The notes under the pieces are model-generated. The model had not been told where the DNA came from, did not search any database, and worked only from the letters and a program-made list of their open reading frames with translations. A stretch of 54,619 nt of DNA. It comes from Rhodospirillaceae bacterium. GTDB taxonomy: Bacteria > Pseudomonadota > Alphaproteobacteria > SP197. The position numbers and the translations under genes were made by a program. Shown here piece by piece: positions 35,790 through 45,479 of this stretch; within the stretch, counting starts at the first letter, position 1; each line of letters opens with the position of its first letter. The stretch is taken from positions 221,281 to 275,899 of the forward strand of contig PBNE01000005.1 in assembly GCA_002722885.1 (NCBI GenBank), read 5' to 3'.

Positions 35790-36254
35790 CTAGGGATTGT
35801 CTTCAAACGCCGAAAGCAGCAGGTCCCGAGCCTCGTTGATCCGTCGCGCAAACCACGGTGAGCCGCCCTTGTCAGGATGATGTTTCAGCATCAGTTCATG
35901 GTGTGCCGCCTTGATCTCATCGGCGCTGGCATCGGGTGCGACGCCCAGGATGTCGGCCGCCTCACCAAAGGTCATGCCGCTGTCAGCCATCGGCCCCGGG
36001 CGTCCGGCACCCTGTTGCTGCTGCGCAAGGCGCTGTCGTCGCCAGGGAATCAGGATCGGAAGCAACAGAAGACCCGACATCATGGCAGGCCGAAAGAGCC
36101 CCATGGCCAGCAGCACCACCACAGCAATCACAACAATCGTGATGATCGTCCATTTGGCCCACCACAGGACCTTCGACGCTGGCGCCTTGATGCCGATCCA
36201 GGCCAGGGCCCAGATCAGCAAGACAACACCGACACCTGCGATCAGATAAGACAT
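35790..36254 (-). CDS. Membrane-anchored DnaJ-domain protein
   Basis: This 154-residue protein has two or three N-terminal membrane segments (about 1-20, 30-52 and 54-68) followed by a C-terminal J-domain beginning about residue 95 (MTFGEAADILGVAPDA), with HPD in LMLKHHPDKGGS. The layout, membrane first and J-domain last, resembles alphaproteobacterial relatives of mitochondrial Tim14/Pam18. It would recruit and stimulate DnaK at the inner membrane; the client process is unknown. Start ATG 36254. Confidence 0.85.
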   Translation of the reverse strand: MSYLIAGVGVVLLIWALAWIGIKAPASKVLWWAKWTIITIVVIAVVVLLAMGLFRPAMMSGLLLLPILIPWRRQRLAQQQQGAGRPGPMADSGMTFGEAADILGVAPDASADEIKAAHHELMLKHHPDKGGSPWFARRINEARDLLLSAFEDNP

Positions 36255-36297
36255 GGCGCAAACGTGTGGTGGAAAAGCAGCAGATACAAGGCGAGTG

Positions 36298-36777
36298 TCA
36301 ACCGCGGTCCCGCATCAGGCGCTCTTTCTGGCGCTTCCAGTCCCTGTCCTTCACAGCCTGCCGCTTGTCGTAGCTGTGCTTGCCTTTGCCCAGACCCATT
36401 TCGAGTTTGGCCATGCCCCGGCTGTTGAAGAACAGGCTGATCGGAACCAGCGTGTAGCCGGACCGGTTTGTTGCACCAATCAGACGGGAAATCTCGCGGC
36501 GATGCAGCAACAACTTGCGCGAACGCGTAGGCTCATGGTTGTCGCGACCCGCCGGGTCGTACTGCGGGATATGGCATGACTCGAGCCAAATCTCGCCGCC
36601 GCGCTCACGCGCGAAGGCGTCGTTGATGTTCGCCCTGCCACCGCGCAGCGACTTCACTTCCGTACCGGTCAGAACAATGCCGGCCTCGAAGCGGTCCTCG
36701 ATGAAGTAGTCGCGTAATGCCTTGCGGTTTCGCGCAACGTTCCCGCCGGTCGACGTATCCTTCTTCTTTTTGGCCAT
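36298..36777 (-). CDS. smpB: SsrA-binding protein SmpB
   Basis: This 159-residue protein binds tmRNA and rescues stalled ribosomes. [20 protein letters not shown] at the N-terminus, [15 protein letters not shown] [13 protein letters not shown], and the basic C-terminal tail ([19 protein letters not shown]) are all standard. It lies 7 bp downstream of dapA on the same strand, a common alphaproteobacterial pair. The tmRNA gene is not in the window. Confidence 0.96.
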   Translation of the reverse strand: MAKKKKDTSTGGNVARNRKALRDYFIEDRFEAGIVLTGTEVKSLRGGRANINDAFARERGGEIWLESCHIPQYDPAGRDNHEPTRSRKLLLHRREISRLIGATNRSGYTLVPISLFFNSRGMAKLEMGLGKGKHSYDKRQAVKDRDWKRQKERLMRDRG

Positions 36778-36784
36778 CGCGTGG

Positions 36785-37672
36785 TCAGTTGAGCAGGCCG
36801 ACGCTCTTCATGGCCTGCTCCACCTTCTCGCAGGTCAGCTGGCCGGGCTCGACCAGCGGCAGACGCACGGCGCCGTCGCCCCAGCCCATCAGGCTGGCGC
36901 CGTATTTCACAGGACCCGGGCTGGTTTCCGCAAACATCGCCTCATGTAGCGGCATCAGCGTGTTCTGAATGTCGCGGGCCTTTTTGTAGTCGCCGTTCTG
37001 CCAGGCGACATGCATCTGCGAACACAGCGCCGGCGCAAGATTGGCCGTCACAGAGATGCAGCCATGTCCGCCCATGCCCAGAAGGCCGAGAACGGCAGCA
37101 TCCTCACCGGAGAGCTGAACGAAATCTGGACCACAGTGGTAGCGCTGCTTGGACACGCGATCGGCTGCGGCGGTCGATTCCTTGCAGCCCACAACGTTCT
37201 CCAGCGCGGCAATCCGCGCCATGGTCTCAGGCGAGATATCAACGCCGGTCCGGCCAGGGATGTTGTAGACGATGATCGGAATGTCTATCGCGTCGTTGAC
37301 TGCCTTGAAGTGCTGATAGAGCCCTTCCTGGGTCGGCTTGTTGTAGTAGCCGGTCACGATCAGCACAACGTCGGCGCCCGCAGCCCGCGCATTCTTCGAG
37401 AGCATGATGCACTCTTCGGTCGAATTCGACCCGGTTCCGGCGACCACGGGAACGCGCCCGTTCGCAGCCTCGATGCACAGGCGGACCACGCGCATGTCTT
37501 CCTCGTGCGACATGGTCGGTGATTCACCGGTCGTACCCATCGGCACCAGGCCATGCGTGCCCTGATCGATCTGCCAGTTCACGAAATCCTGGTAGCCCTG
37601 CTCGTCGACTTTGCCATCACGCAACAGCGTGATGAGCGCAACGAACGATCCCTTCAACCTGTCGGTTGTCAT
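36785..37672 (-). CDS. dapA: 4-hydroxy-tetrahydrodipicolinate synthase
   Basis: This 295-residue TIM-barrel aldolase joins pyruvate and aspartate semialdehyde in lysine and diaminopimelate synthesis. [13 protein letters not shown] near residue 45 binds pyruvate, the tyrosine [11 protein letters not shown] near 133-143 is the proton shuttle, and the Schiff-base lysine is in VVGCKESTA near residue 161. Length and start ([15 protein letters not shown]) are normal. It is upstream of smpB. The divergent dehydratase gene begins about 125 bp away. Confidence 0.94.
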   Translation of the reverse strand: MTTDRLKGSFVALITLLRDGKVDEQGYQDFVNWQIDQGTHGLVPMGTTGESPTMSHEEDMRVVRLCIEAANGRVPVVAGTGSNSTEECIMLSKNARAAGADVVLIVTGYYNKPTQEGLYQHFKAVNDAIDIPIIVYNIPGRTGVDISPETMARIAALENVVGCKESTAAADRVSKQRYHCGPDFVQLSGEDAAVLGLLGMGGHGCISVTANLAPALCSQMHVAWQNGDYKKARDIQNTLMPLHEAMFAETSPGPVKYGASLMGWGDGAVRLPLVEPGQLTCEKVEQAMKSVGLLN

Positions 37673-37798
37673 GGCTCCAGATCCTTTTCCCGCAAAAAGC
37701 CGCGCAACATAGTCACGTCACCCATGGTTCGCAAGCAGACCTCGCATGAGCCGGCGAGTCGCGATAGGTTCCGCGAAAGCTCATCTTCAAGGCTGATC

Positions 37799-38785
37799 AT
37801 GACCGCAAACCGACCGCAACTTGACGATATCAGGGCCGCTGCTTCACGGCTGAACGGCCAGGCCGTCAGGACGCCCCTGCTGGAATCCCCCCTCCTCAAC
37901 GAGCAACTCGGTGGCCGTCTGCTGGTCAAGCCGGAGTGCCTGCAGAAGACCGGTTCCTTCAAGTTCCGGGGCGCCTTCAACCGTATCAGCCAGTTGACCG
38001 GGGCCGAACGCGAACGGGGCGTGATCGCCTTTTCTTCGGGCAATCATGCGCAGGGCGTTGCGGCGGCAGCGAATCTCTCGGGCACACCGGCCGTCATCGT
38101 GATGCCGGAGGATGCGCCCGCCATCAAAATCGCCAACACGAAGGCCTGGGGTGCCGAGGTCGTGACCTATCCGCGCCATGGCGCGGACCGTGAGGCGATC
38201 GCAGCCGAGATTTCCGGCATACGCGGTCTGATCATCGTGCCACCCTACGACGACAACGACATCATCGCAGGCCAGGGAACGGTCGGCCTCGAAATTACCG
38301 AGCAGTGCTCGGACCTCAGCATCACGCCGGATGCCGTGACGATCTGTTGCGGTGGCGGCGGCCTGAGTTCCGGATCGGCCATCGCTCTGAGCGCAGCGTT
38401 CCCTGACTGCGATCTTCACACCGTCGAGCCCGAGGGCTGGGACGACACGGCACGGTCCCTCGAACAGGGCGAACGGGTAACCATCGTCGATGCCACGCCT
38501 TCTCATTGTGACGCCCTGCTTGCGCGCTCGCCAGGTGAGCAGACCTTTGCCATCAACAGCGAGCTCATCACATCCGGGCTCGTTGTCAGTGAGGCCGAGG
38601 TCTTCCACGCCATGGCTGTGGCCAACACCTTCCTCAAACTGGTCGCCGAACCCGGCGGCGCGGTCGCCCTAGCCGCCGCCCTAGCCGGCCATGCGCCGGT
38701 TGCCGGACGCACCGTTGTTGCCGTCATCTCAGGCGGCAATGTCGACCCCGCGCTCTATGCCGAACTTCTGGAGAAGACCGCTTGA
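37799..38785 (+). CDS. PLP-dependent threonine/serine dehydratase
   Basis: This 328-residue fold-type II enzyme has the PLP lysine in KTGSFKFRGAFN near residue 53, the amino-acid carboxylate loop SSGNHAQGVA near residue 78, and the phosphate-binding glycine loop CCGGGGLSSG near residue 183. No C-terminal ACT regulatory domain is present, so it resembles catabolic threonine dehydratase, serine racemase or hydroxyaspartate dehydratase more than IlvA. ATG 37799 is chosen because the sequence before it is not conserved. Its TGA overlaps the TTG start of the next gene. Confidence 0.9.
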   Translation: MTANRPQLDDIRAAASRLNGQAVRTPLLESPLLNEQLGGRLLVKPECLQKTGSFKFRGAFNRISQLTGAERERGVIAFSSGNHAQGVAAAANLSGTPAVIVMPEDAPAIKIANTKAWGAEVVTYPRHGADREAIAAEISGIRGLIIVPPYDDNDIIAGQGTVGLEITEQCSDLSITPDAVTICCGGGGLSSGSAIALSAAFPDCDLHTVEPEGWDDTARSLEQGERVTIVDATPSHCDALLARSPGEQTFAINSELITSGLVVSEAEVFHAMAVANTFLKLVAEPGGAVALAAALAGHAPVAGRTVVAVISGGNVDPALYAELLEKTA

Positions 38786-39819
38786 GCACGTCGCGAACCG
38801 AGAACCGCATCGACCTCGCGCTGCACACCTTCAGTTACGAGCAGCATTTTCTGCACATGCCGGGATTCGATGCCCATGCCTTTCTGGCCAAGGCCAGTGA
38901 GTTGGGTGTTGCCGGTGTTCACCTCAGTCTGAACGGCGTGAACTTCCGATGCGCCGGCGGCACGTCGCCCGAACGCCTTGCCGAGATTGCCGCCGACGCG
39001 CACGAGCGCGACTTTTTCATGGAATGCGATACCTCCGGAACCGACCCGGACCATCTGGTCTCTCTCGCCCGGGCGACACGCCAGCTGGGCGGTGACCGGC
39101 TGCGGACCTACACCCGCCATACCGGGGCCATCGAAGACGTGATCACGGCAACAGCCAGAGACCTCGGCGCGGCAATGCCCCGTGTTGCCGATGAAGGGGT
39201 CACACTGCTGCTGGAAAACCACGAGGACTTCACCGGGCAGGAGGTCGCGGCCCTCATCGACCGCGTGGCTCACCCGGCCCTTGCAGCGCTCTTTGACTTC
39301 GGCAACTCTATGAACGTCCTGGAAGACCCGCTCGAAGCCGCGCGGGCCATGGTGCCTCATGTGCGCTCGGTCCACCTCAAGGATCAGGCTGTCATCAGCA
39401 ATGGGGACGGTGCACCGGAGATCATAGGTGTCGTCAACGGCACGGGATCTGTTGATATCAAGTCGATCCTTGCCCTGCTGATCGACGACGCGGGGATCGA
39501 ACGCCTGTGCCTTGAGAGCAGTCACGGTTACCGCTCCGACATCGCCCGCCATGCCGACCGTCTGGGTCAAACCACGAGCCCGACATTCGCGATCCGCGAA
39601 GCACCCTATGCGCCGGAGACGATTCCCCTGCATTTGGACGCCCTCCGACGGAGCGATCCACAGGCTCTATTCAATCTTGAACAGGGCGCCGTGGCGGCAG
39701 GCATGGCCCACACACGGCGCATCCTCGGCGAGCTCGGGTTCAGCCCCGTCCTCAACAGCCGCGGCGGCCGCTACACACGCGGGACACAAGAGCTTGCCTT
39801 CGCCCAGCGACACTTCTAG
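38782..39819 (+). CDS. Xylose isomerase-like TIM-barrel protein (sugar phosphate isomerase/epimerase)
   Basis: This 345-residue protein belongs to the AP endonuclease family 2 / sugar isomerase superfamily. Metal-binding features of the barrel are visible: LLLENHEDFTGQEV near residue 140 (Glu, His), ALFDFGNSMNV near residue 172 (Asp), and VRSVHLKDQAV near residue 195 (His, Lys). The substrate is unknown. The start is TTG 38782 in a TTGA overlap with the dehydratase stop, so translation is probably coupled; the first in-frame ATG would remove the first strand. The C-terminal 60 residues extend beyond the barrel. Confidence 0.8.
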   Translation: MSTSRTENRIDLALHTFSYEQHFLHMPGFDAHAFLAKASELGVAGVHLSLNGVNFRCAGGTSPERLAEIAADAHERDFFMECDTSGTDPDHLVSLARATRQLGGDRLRTYTRHTGAIEDVITATARDLGAAMPRVADEGVTLLLENHEDFTGQEVAALIDRVAHPALAALFDFGNSMNVLEDPLEAARAMVPHVRSVHLKDQAVISNGDGAPEIIGVVNGTGSVDIKSILALLIDDAGIERLCLESSHGYRSDIARHADRLGQTTSPTFAIREAPYAPETIPLHLDALRRSDPQALFNLEQGAVAAGMAHTRRILGELGFSPVLNSRGGRYTRGTQELAFAQRHF

Positions 39820-39846
39820 ATACCAGCGCCCTCACCGGAACATGCC

Positions 39847-40821
39847 ATGACCGTTCTCGTCACCGGAGCCGCAGGTTTTATCGGCTCGCATGTCTCTCAC
39901 GCCCTGCTCGACCGGGGTGACGACGTGCTCGGCCTTGACAACATGAACGACTACTACAACTTGACGCTCAAGGAGGCCCGCCTTCGGCGCCTCGAACTGC
40001 GCGACGGTTTCCGTTTGCTGAAGGCAGATGTGTCCGACAAGGACGCCATCGTCGGCCTCGCGAAGCGAGTCCCTGAGATCGACCGCATCATCCATCTGGC
40101 GGCCCAGGCCGGCGTCCGGCATTCGCTGACCGACCCCCACGCCTATACTGCCGCCAACATCGAAGGCCAGCTCAACATTCTGGAGCTCGCACGTGCCCTG
40201 CCCGACCTCCGGCATCTCGCCTACGCCAGTTCATCATCGGTCTACGGCGGCAACACGGATGTCCCCTTCTCGGTCGAAGACAGGGTCGAAAAGCCGGTCT
40301 CGCTTTATGCCGCGACCAAGCGTGCCGGCGAACTGATGTCGTACTGCTACAGCCATCTCTACGGCATCCCCGCGACAGGCTTGCGGTTCTTCACCGTCTA
40401 CGGCCCCTGGGGTCGCCCTGACATGTCGGCCTACATCTTCACCAAGGCGATCTTCGAAGGAAAGCTGATCAAGGTCTTCAACAACGGCGACATGCGCAGG
40501 GATTTCACCTTCATCGACGACATTGTCGCCGGTGTTCTGGCGGCGCTCGACCATGTGCCGCAGGGCACCCCGCCTCAGACCGTCTACAACCTGGGCAACA
40601 ACCAGAGCGAACCGCTCATGCGTTTCATCGAGGTTCTCGAACAGGCCATCGGGCGCGAAGCCATCAAGGAGTTCGCGCCGATGCAGCCCGGCGATGTCAA
40701 AGAGACCTATGCCGACATCGGGGCTTCGCAGCGCGAACTCGGATTCGAACCGGTGACCTCGATCGACGAGGGCCTGCCCCGGTTCGTCGAATGGTTCCGG
40801 AACTACCACGGCTACAACTAA
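39847..40821 (+). CDS. NAD-dependent epimerase, probably UDP-glucuronate 4-epimerase
   Basis: This 324-residue extended SDR has VLVTGAAGFIGSHVSHAL at the N-terminus, LDNMNDYYNLTLKEARL (typical of UDP-glucuronate epimerases, CapI/LpsL-like), the catalytic tyrosine and lysine in SLYAATKRAGELM, and FFTVYGPWGRPDMS. It would interconvert UDP-glucuronate and UDP-galacturonate for polysaccharide. ugd, which makes the substrate, is 5 kb away on the other strand. The stop overlaps the convergent YdcF-like gene by CTAA. Confidence 0.9.
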   Translation: MTVLVTGAAGFIGSHVSHALLDRGDDVLGLDNMNDYYNLTLKEARLRRLELRDGFRLLKADVSDKDAIVGLAKRVPEIDRIIHLAAQAGVRHSLTDPHAYTAANIEGQLNILELARALPDLRHLAYASSSSVYGGNTDVPFSVEDRVEKPVSLYAATKRAGELMSYCYSHLYGIPATGLRFFTVYGPWGRPDMSAYIFTKAIFEGKLIKVFNNGDMRRDFTFIDDIVAGVLAALDHVPQGTPPQTVYNLGNNQSEPLMRFIEVLEQAIGREAIKEFAPMQPGDVKETYADIGASQRELGFEPVTSIDEGLPRFVEWFRNYHGYN

Positions 40822-41603
40822 TTGCCGGGTCCCGGAAACAGCTCATCGGTCCGGTCCATCATCTTGTAGGCCAGAAGACCGACATATTCGTGCAACGCCA
40901 GGGTCAGGGCCCGCAGATTGCCCGCGAGGCCGGGGCTGAACGGCTCCGGAAAACCCGCCACCGTCTGGTAGTCGACCGGCATGGCCAGAATGTCCCAGCC
41001 TGCCTTGCGAAACGCACCTAAGGCGCGCGGCATGTGATAGGCCGAGGTGATCAACAGCCAGGCCTCGCCCGGCTCAGGTTCCAGAAGACCAAAGGTCAGG
41101 ATCGCGTTGTCATAGGTGTTGCCCGCAGAATCCTCGAACAACACCGTCGCGGGATCGATCCCCAGGGCCTCGAAAGTCATCCGCGCCACATCGGCCTCGG
41201 TCAGGCCGTGGGACCCGTTGCCTCCCGTGAAAACACGCTGAGCGTCGGGATAGAGACGAAACAGCCGGGCCGCTTCGATCAGTCTCTCGGCATTGTCGTT
41301 CAGGGTGGCCTGCCCCCTGCTCTGCGTCACGGCGGGAGCCTGGCCGCCTCCCAGAACGATGATGCCGTCGATGTCGCCTGAGAGGACCGGCTGGTCGAAA
41401 CGGTCTTCCAGAGGCAACAGCAGCATGGTTCCGACCGGGAACAGCGCGATCAGAACGAGCAGCGCCGTCGCCACGCCAACACACCACAGGCCGATACGCC
41501 GTGTCCCCCGGCAGACGGTCATGACACAGCCGCCGACCAGCATCAGCAGCAACAGATGGCCGGGCTGGATCAGGGTCCACACGGTGTTGGAGAAACTTGC
41601 CAT
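40818..41603 (-). CDS. YdcF/DUF218-family membrane protein
   Basis: This 261-residue protein has two N-terminal membrane segments (about 12-30 and 38-60) and a DUF218 domain: DGIIVLGGGQAPAVTQSRGQ near residue 78, RVFTGGNGSHGLTEAD, and LLITSAYHMPRALGAFRKAG. The family is often called ElyC/YdcF and associated with envelope or lipid-carrier metabolism, with unproven chemistry. ATG 41603 (MASFSNTVWTLIQPG) is chosen; the frame to 41972 runs antisense into manC and is not protein-like. The neighbouring epimerase and manC support an envelope-polysaccharide context. Confidence 0.85.
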   Translation of the reverse strand: MASFSNTVWTLIQPGHLLLLMLVGGCVMTVCRGTRRIGLWCVGVATALLVLIALFPVGTMLLLPLEDRFDQPVLSGDIDGIIVLGGGQAPAVTQSRGQATLNDNAERLIEAARLFRLYPDAQRVFTGGNGSHGLTEADVARMTFEALGIDPATVLFEDSAGNTYDNAILTFGLLEPEPGEAWLLITSAYHMPRALGAFRKAGWDILAMPVDYQTVAGFPEPFSPGLAGNLRALTLALHEYVGLLAYKMMDRTDELFPGPGN

Positions 41604-41676
41604 GACATGTTTTGCTGCCAGTCGCGAAGCTTTGTAAAGTCCGCCTTTCCGTCCTCCTTCAAGACTGTTCGTCACC

Positions 41677-43101
41677 ATGAGCTCTTCAGGGCAACCGCCC
41701 ATTGTCCCCGTCATCCTGTCAGGCGGTTCCGGAACCCGTCTGTGGCCGCTGTCCAGGAGCCTCAGGCCCAAGCAGTTCCTGAACCTTGTGGGTGACCGTT
41801 CACTCCTGCAGCAGACCGCCGAGCGCTTTGCCGGCCACGACGTCTTTGGTGCACCGATCGTCGTCTGCAACGAAGAGCACCGCTTCGTCATCGCCGAACA
41901 GCTGCGTGAGATCGGTGTCGAGCCCCACGCCATTGTTCTGGAGCCCGCAGCCCGCAACACCGCCCCCGCCATCGCAGCCGCAGCGGCCCTCGTCGACCCC
42001 GACCATCTGATGATTGCCGTCCCGTCCGACGGTCACATCGGCGACCTGGCGGGTTACCGAGACAGCATTGCCGGTGCGTCCGAGGTTGCGGCGCAGGACT
42101 GGATCGTCACCTTCGGGGTCGAGCCCTCTCGCCCCGAAACCGGCTACGGCTACATCGAACAGAGCAAAGACCTGCTGGCGCCGGGCATTCATCGCATCGC
42201 ACACTTTCGGGAAAAGCCCGATGCCGCGACCGCCGAAAACTATATCGCCCAGGGCAACTTTCTCTGGAACCCCAGCCTCTTTCTGTTCCGCGCGGGCTTT
42301 CTGCTCGACGAATTGGAGGCTCTGACACCGGGGATCGTGACCCCGGTGCGCAACGCCGTCGCTGAGGCCCAACGGGACCTCGATTTTCTCCGTCTGGATG
42401 CCGATGCCTTCGGCCAGGCGCCGTCGATCTCGATCGACTATGCCCTGATGGAAAAGACACAGCGCGCCGCCACCTCGCGCCTGGCGTCGTCGTGGAGTGA
42501 TGTCGGGTCATGGCAGGAGCTCTGGAACCAGGGTGCGCAGGACCAGGACGGCAACGTGCTCACCGGTGACGTGCTGGTTGAGGACAGCCGCGAAAGCTAC
42601 GTCCACAGCGAGGGCCCCCTCGTCGCGGCCCTCGGACTCGAAAATCATGTCGTGGTCGCGACCAGCGACGTCGTCATGGTGGCGCCGACCGAAAGATCCC
42701 AGGAGGTCAAACGCCTGGCCGAACGGGTCGCCAGGGAAGGCCGCAACGAGCACGAACTGCATCCGCGTGTTCACCGGCCGTGGGGCTATTACGAAGGTAT
42801 CGACTCGGAAGCCGGCTTTCAGGTCAAACGCATCATGGTGAAGCCCGGCGAACGGCTTTCCCTGCAGCGCCACGCCCGCCGTTCCGAACACTGGATCATC
42901 GTCGAGGGCAGGGCCCGCGTCACGGTCGATGACCAGATCACCGACCTCGTTGCCAACCAGTCGACCTACGTTCCGATCGGCGCCGTTCACCGCCTGGAGA
43001 ACGTCACCGACAAGCCACTGCTCATGATCGAGGTTCAGTGCGGTGATTACCTGGGCGAAGACGACATCGAGCGGCTGGACGACGACTACAACCGCGACTG
43101 A
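41677..43101 (+). CDS. manC: Mannose-1-phosphate guanylyltransferase/mannose-6-phosphate isomerase
   Basis: This 474-residue bifunctional type II enzyme has the nucleotidyltransferase signature LSGGSGTRLWPLSRSLRPKQ at residues 12-31, FREKPDAATAENYI in the sugar-binding region, and a C-terminal cupin (RPWGYYEGIDSEAGFQVKRI, then GERLSLQRHARRSEHWIIVEG) that carries the isomerase function. It makes GDP-mannose from fructose-6-phosphate via mannose-6-phosphate together with a phosphomannomutase such as 32087-33469. Divergent from YdcF-like. Its stop abuts the LysR stop in TGATCA. Confidence 0.94.
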   Translation: MSSSGQPPIVPVILSGGSGTRLWPLSRSLRPKQFLNLVGDRSLLQQTAERFAGHDVFGAPIVVCNEEHRFVIAEQLREIGVEPHAIVLEPAARNTAPAIAAAAALVDPDHLMIAVPSDGHIGDLAGYRDSIAGASEVAAQDWIVTFGVEPSRPETGYGYIEQSKDLLAPGIHRIAHFREKPDAATAENYIAQGNFLWNPSLFLFRAGFLLDELEALTPGIVTPVRNAVAEAQRDLDFLRLDADAFGQAPSISIDYALMEKTQRAATSRLASSWSDVGSWQELWNQGAQDQDGNVLTGDVLVEDSRESYVHSEGPLVAALGLENHVVVATSDVVMVAPTERSQEVKRLAERVAREGRNEHELHPRVHRPWGYYEGIDSEAGFQVKRIMVKPGERLSLQRHARRSEHWIIVEGRARVTVDDQITDLVANQSTYVPIGAVHRLENVTDKPLLMIEVQCGDYLGEDDIERLDDDYNRD

Positions 43102-44004
43102 TCAGCGGTCGGACCACCAGGCCGCGAGAGACCGGGCGAACACCTCCGGCGGTGAGTCCTCGCCTTCCCCGTCGCGCAGCAACGCCTGCCACTCAACCGA
43201 CACGCCGTCAGGCGCCAGCCTGGCGCTGGCCAGCGATCCGCTCTCCAGGTGTGGCGCCATCGCCCAGCGCGCCAGAATGCTGATGCCGAACCCGGCCTTC
43301 ACCATCTCGACGATCGCCTCGATCAGCTCCACGCGACGGTAACGCCGCGGCACCACATGGGACGGCCACCAGAAGCGGTCGAGCTCGTGACCGGGCAGGT
43401 TCTGAAAACTGTAGGCCAGCACCTCATCATCGCCCAGATCCTCGGGCGTGACCCAGTCGTGACCGGCCAGGGGATGGCTCGGCGCCATGATCGCGACAAG
43501 CTCGTCGTCGAACAGGGAAACGCCCTTCAGGCCGGCCGGTGCCGGAACCTCGGGCAGGATCGCGAGATCGATGGTCCGTTCCTGTAGAGCCGCAACCGGC
43601 GTGAACACCGCGTTGGCCGCGATGTCGACATCGTAATCGGGATGCTCGCGCGCGAACCATGCCAGGAACTCGGGCAGCCAGTGGTAGCTGCTGTACGAGC
43701 CGATCGTCAGCCGCACGACATAGCGCACCCCCTGGGCCATGCGCACGACGTTGTGTTCGATCTCTTCCATGTCGACCAGCAGATGATCGGCGGCCCGGGC
43801 CAGCATCTCGCCGGCCGGTGTCAAACGCAGCGATCGGCCCATCCGCGTAAACAACGTCAAATCGAGCCGCCGTTCCGCCTCCCGAATCCGATGGCTCAGC
43901 GCCGAAGCCGTCACGCCCAGTTCCAGCGCTGCATCCGCCGCACTCCCGGTTCGGCTGATCGCCGCAATCATCTGAAGATGGTGTACATCGAGCCTGGGCC
44001 GCAT
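43102..44004 (-). CDS. LysR-family transcriptional regulator
   Basis: This 300-residue regulator has an N-terminal winged helix (HHLQMIAAISRTGSAADAALE, ASALSHRIREAERRLDLTLF) and a substrate-binding domain from about residue 90. Proteins with this head resemble MetR/HTH regulators of sulphur or methionine metabolism. It is divergent from the VOC gene with 134 bp between the starts, the usual place for LysR autoregulation, so the VOC gene is a likely target. The effector is not known. Confidence 0.9.
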   Translation of the reverse strand: MRPRLDVHHLQMIAAISRTGSAADAALELGVTASALSHRIREAERRLDLTLFTRMGRSLRLTPAGEMLARAADHLLVDMEEIEHNVVRMAQGVRYVVRLTIGSYSSYHWLPEFLAWFAREHPDYDVDIAANAVFTPVAALQERTIDLAILPEVPAPAGLKGVSLFDDELVAIMAPSHPLAGHDWVTPEDLGDDEVLAYSFQNLPGHELDRFWWPSHVVPRRYRRVELIEAIVEMVKAGFGISILARWAMAPHLESGSLASARLAPDGVSVEWQALLRDGEGEDSPPEVFARSLAAWWSDR

Positions 44005-44138
44005 GGCGCCTCACATGAAACGAATGAGCACATTCATCTATCTTCCATGAAATCAGCTCAACGTCACACATCCATGACCTCTGGACTTTGGCGGCCACGC
44101 TCCCGATATCTCGTGCCAGGACTACGCGGGAGAGATCC

Positions 44139-44627
44139 ATGAGCGACAACGGCATTCGTGGCCTGCACCACGCCGCCTACCGCTGCCGGGACTCCGGGGA
44201 GACCCGTGTCTTCTACGAGGACTTCCTGGGCCTGCCGCTGGCCAACGCCTTCGAGATCAACACAACGATCACCGGACGCGAGGCCCGTGTGCTGCACAGC
44301 TTCTACCAAATGGCCGACAGTTCGTTCCTCGCCTTCTTTGAATCCCCGCTGGAGGATTTCGACTTCAAGGACCAGCACGACTTCGACCTCCACATCGCGC
44401 TCGAGGTCGACATAGAGACGCTCCACGTCATGTTCGACAAGGGCCAAGCGTCAGGAATCGAAACCCGCGGCATCTCAGACCACGGCTTCATCCACTCCAT
44501 CTACTTCCGCGACCCGAACGGCTACGTCGTCGAACTCACCGCCAAGACCGACCCCGACGACAACGGCCTGCGGAACAGCGCCCGCGCCAACCTTGACACC
44601 TGGCAGGAAACGAAACCTGCAGGCTGA
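44139..44627 (+). CDS. VOC-family metalloprotein (glyoxalase/bleomycin resistance fold)
   Basis: This 162-residue protein begins with GLHHAAYRCRDSGETRVFYED, the first beta-alpha-beta unit with a metal His, and has DFDLHIALEV and DPNGYVVELTAK with the second His/Glu ligands. It could be a ring-cleaving dioxygenase, lyase or binding protein; the DFKDQHDFDLHIALEV part is typical of uncharacterised VOC proteins in Proteobacteria. ATG 44139 follows GGGAGAG. It lies divergent from LysR and ends 9 bp from TauD. Confidence 0.85.
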   Translation: MSDNGIRGLHHAAYRCRDSGETRVFYEDFLGLPLANAFEINTTITGREARVLHSFYQMADSSFLAFFESPLEDFDFKDQHDFDLHIALEVDIETLHVMFDKGQASGIETRGISDHGFIHSIYFRDPNGYVVELTAKTDPDDNGLRNSARANLDTWQETKPAG

Positions 44628-44636
44628 TCGTTTCGG

Positions 44637-45479
44637 CTAGTTCGGTACCTGTCCTGCAAACGTCGCGCGGTGCATCACGCGGCGGAAGCCGGTGCCGCCG
44701 TTCTTCGCGGCGAAATCGTCATCGATGGCGCAGTGCATGGTGACCCGGTTGTCCCAGACCCCCAGGGTTCCCGGCTCCCAATGAAGGCGGGTCGTGAACT
44801 CGATCCGTGAGGCGTGATCGCACAGGAAATCGATCAGCGGTTTGCTCTCGGCGACCGTCATGTCCTTGAAATGGGTCGTGTAGGATCGGTTCACAAACAG
44901 CGCCTTGCGGCCCGTTTCGGGATGCGTGATCACGACGGGATGGGTCGACCGGTCGCCCACCGCCGCCTTGCCCTTCATGCTGCGGAAGGTGTTGTAGTAG
45001 TCATAACCCGTGGAATCGTGGATGGCTTCGAGCCTGTCGATCATGGCCTTCATGCCATCCGACAGGGTCTCGTAGGCGAGATACATGTTAGCAAAGCCGG
45101 TGTCGCCGCCGAAGTCCGGCACCTCCCGCGCGTAGAGCGCCGCACCGATCGACGGCTCTTCCTTGAACGTGACGTCGGCGTGCCACGGTCCGCCCCAGTT
45201 CTTGTACTCCTCGGGCTCCTTCACGATCGCGATGATCTCCGGGATGCCGTCGAGCCCTTCGACATAGGGATGCTCCTCGAGCTTTGAGAAGCGCAGGGCG
45301 AAATTGCGGTGCTGTTCGGGCGTTAGATCCTGATTACGGAAGTAGATCACGAGGTGATCGAGCCAGGCCTGATGGATGCCGGAAAACTCTTCGTTCGACA
45401 GTGGCTTGGAGAGATCGACCCCTGCAATCTCCGCACCCAGTGAGCCCGCCATGGGCCTGACCTTGAACTCTGAAGCCAC
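44637..45479 (-). CDS. TauD/TfdA-family Fe(II)/2-oxoglutarate dioxygenase
   Basis: This 280-residue enzyme uses Fe(II) and 2-oxoglutarate to hydroxylate a small substrate, such as taurine or another sulphonate, or a phenoxy acid. Iron ligands are in GGPWHADVTFKEEP (HxD, near residue 98) and, distally, WDNRVTMHCAIDDDF with His near residue 252; the 2-oxoglutarate arginine is in FRRVMHRATFAG. GTG 45479 (VASEFKVRPMAG) follows GGGGAG at 9 bases and removes 51 non-homologous residues. No sulphonate transporter is nearby. Confidence 0.9.
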   Translation of the reverse strand: MASEFKVRPMAGSLGAEIAGVDLSKPLSNEEFSGIHQAWLDHLVIYFRNQDLTPEQHRNFALRFSKLEEHPYVEGLDGIPEIIAIVKEPEEYKNWGGPWHADVTFKEEPSIGAALYAREVPDFGGDTGFANMYLAYETLSDGMKAMIDRLEAIHDSTGYDYYNTFRSMKGKAAVGDRSTHPVVITHPETGRKALFVNRSYTTHFKDMTVAESKPLIDFLCDHASRIEFTTRLHWEPGTLGVWDNRVTMHCAIDDDFAAKNGGTGFRRVMHRATFAGQVPN

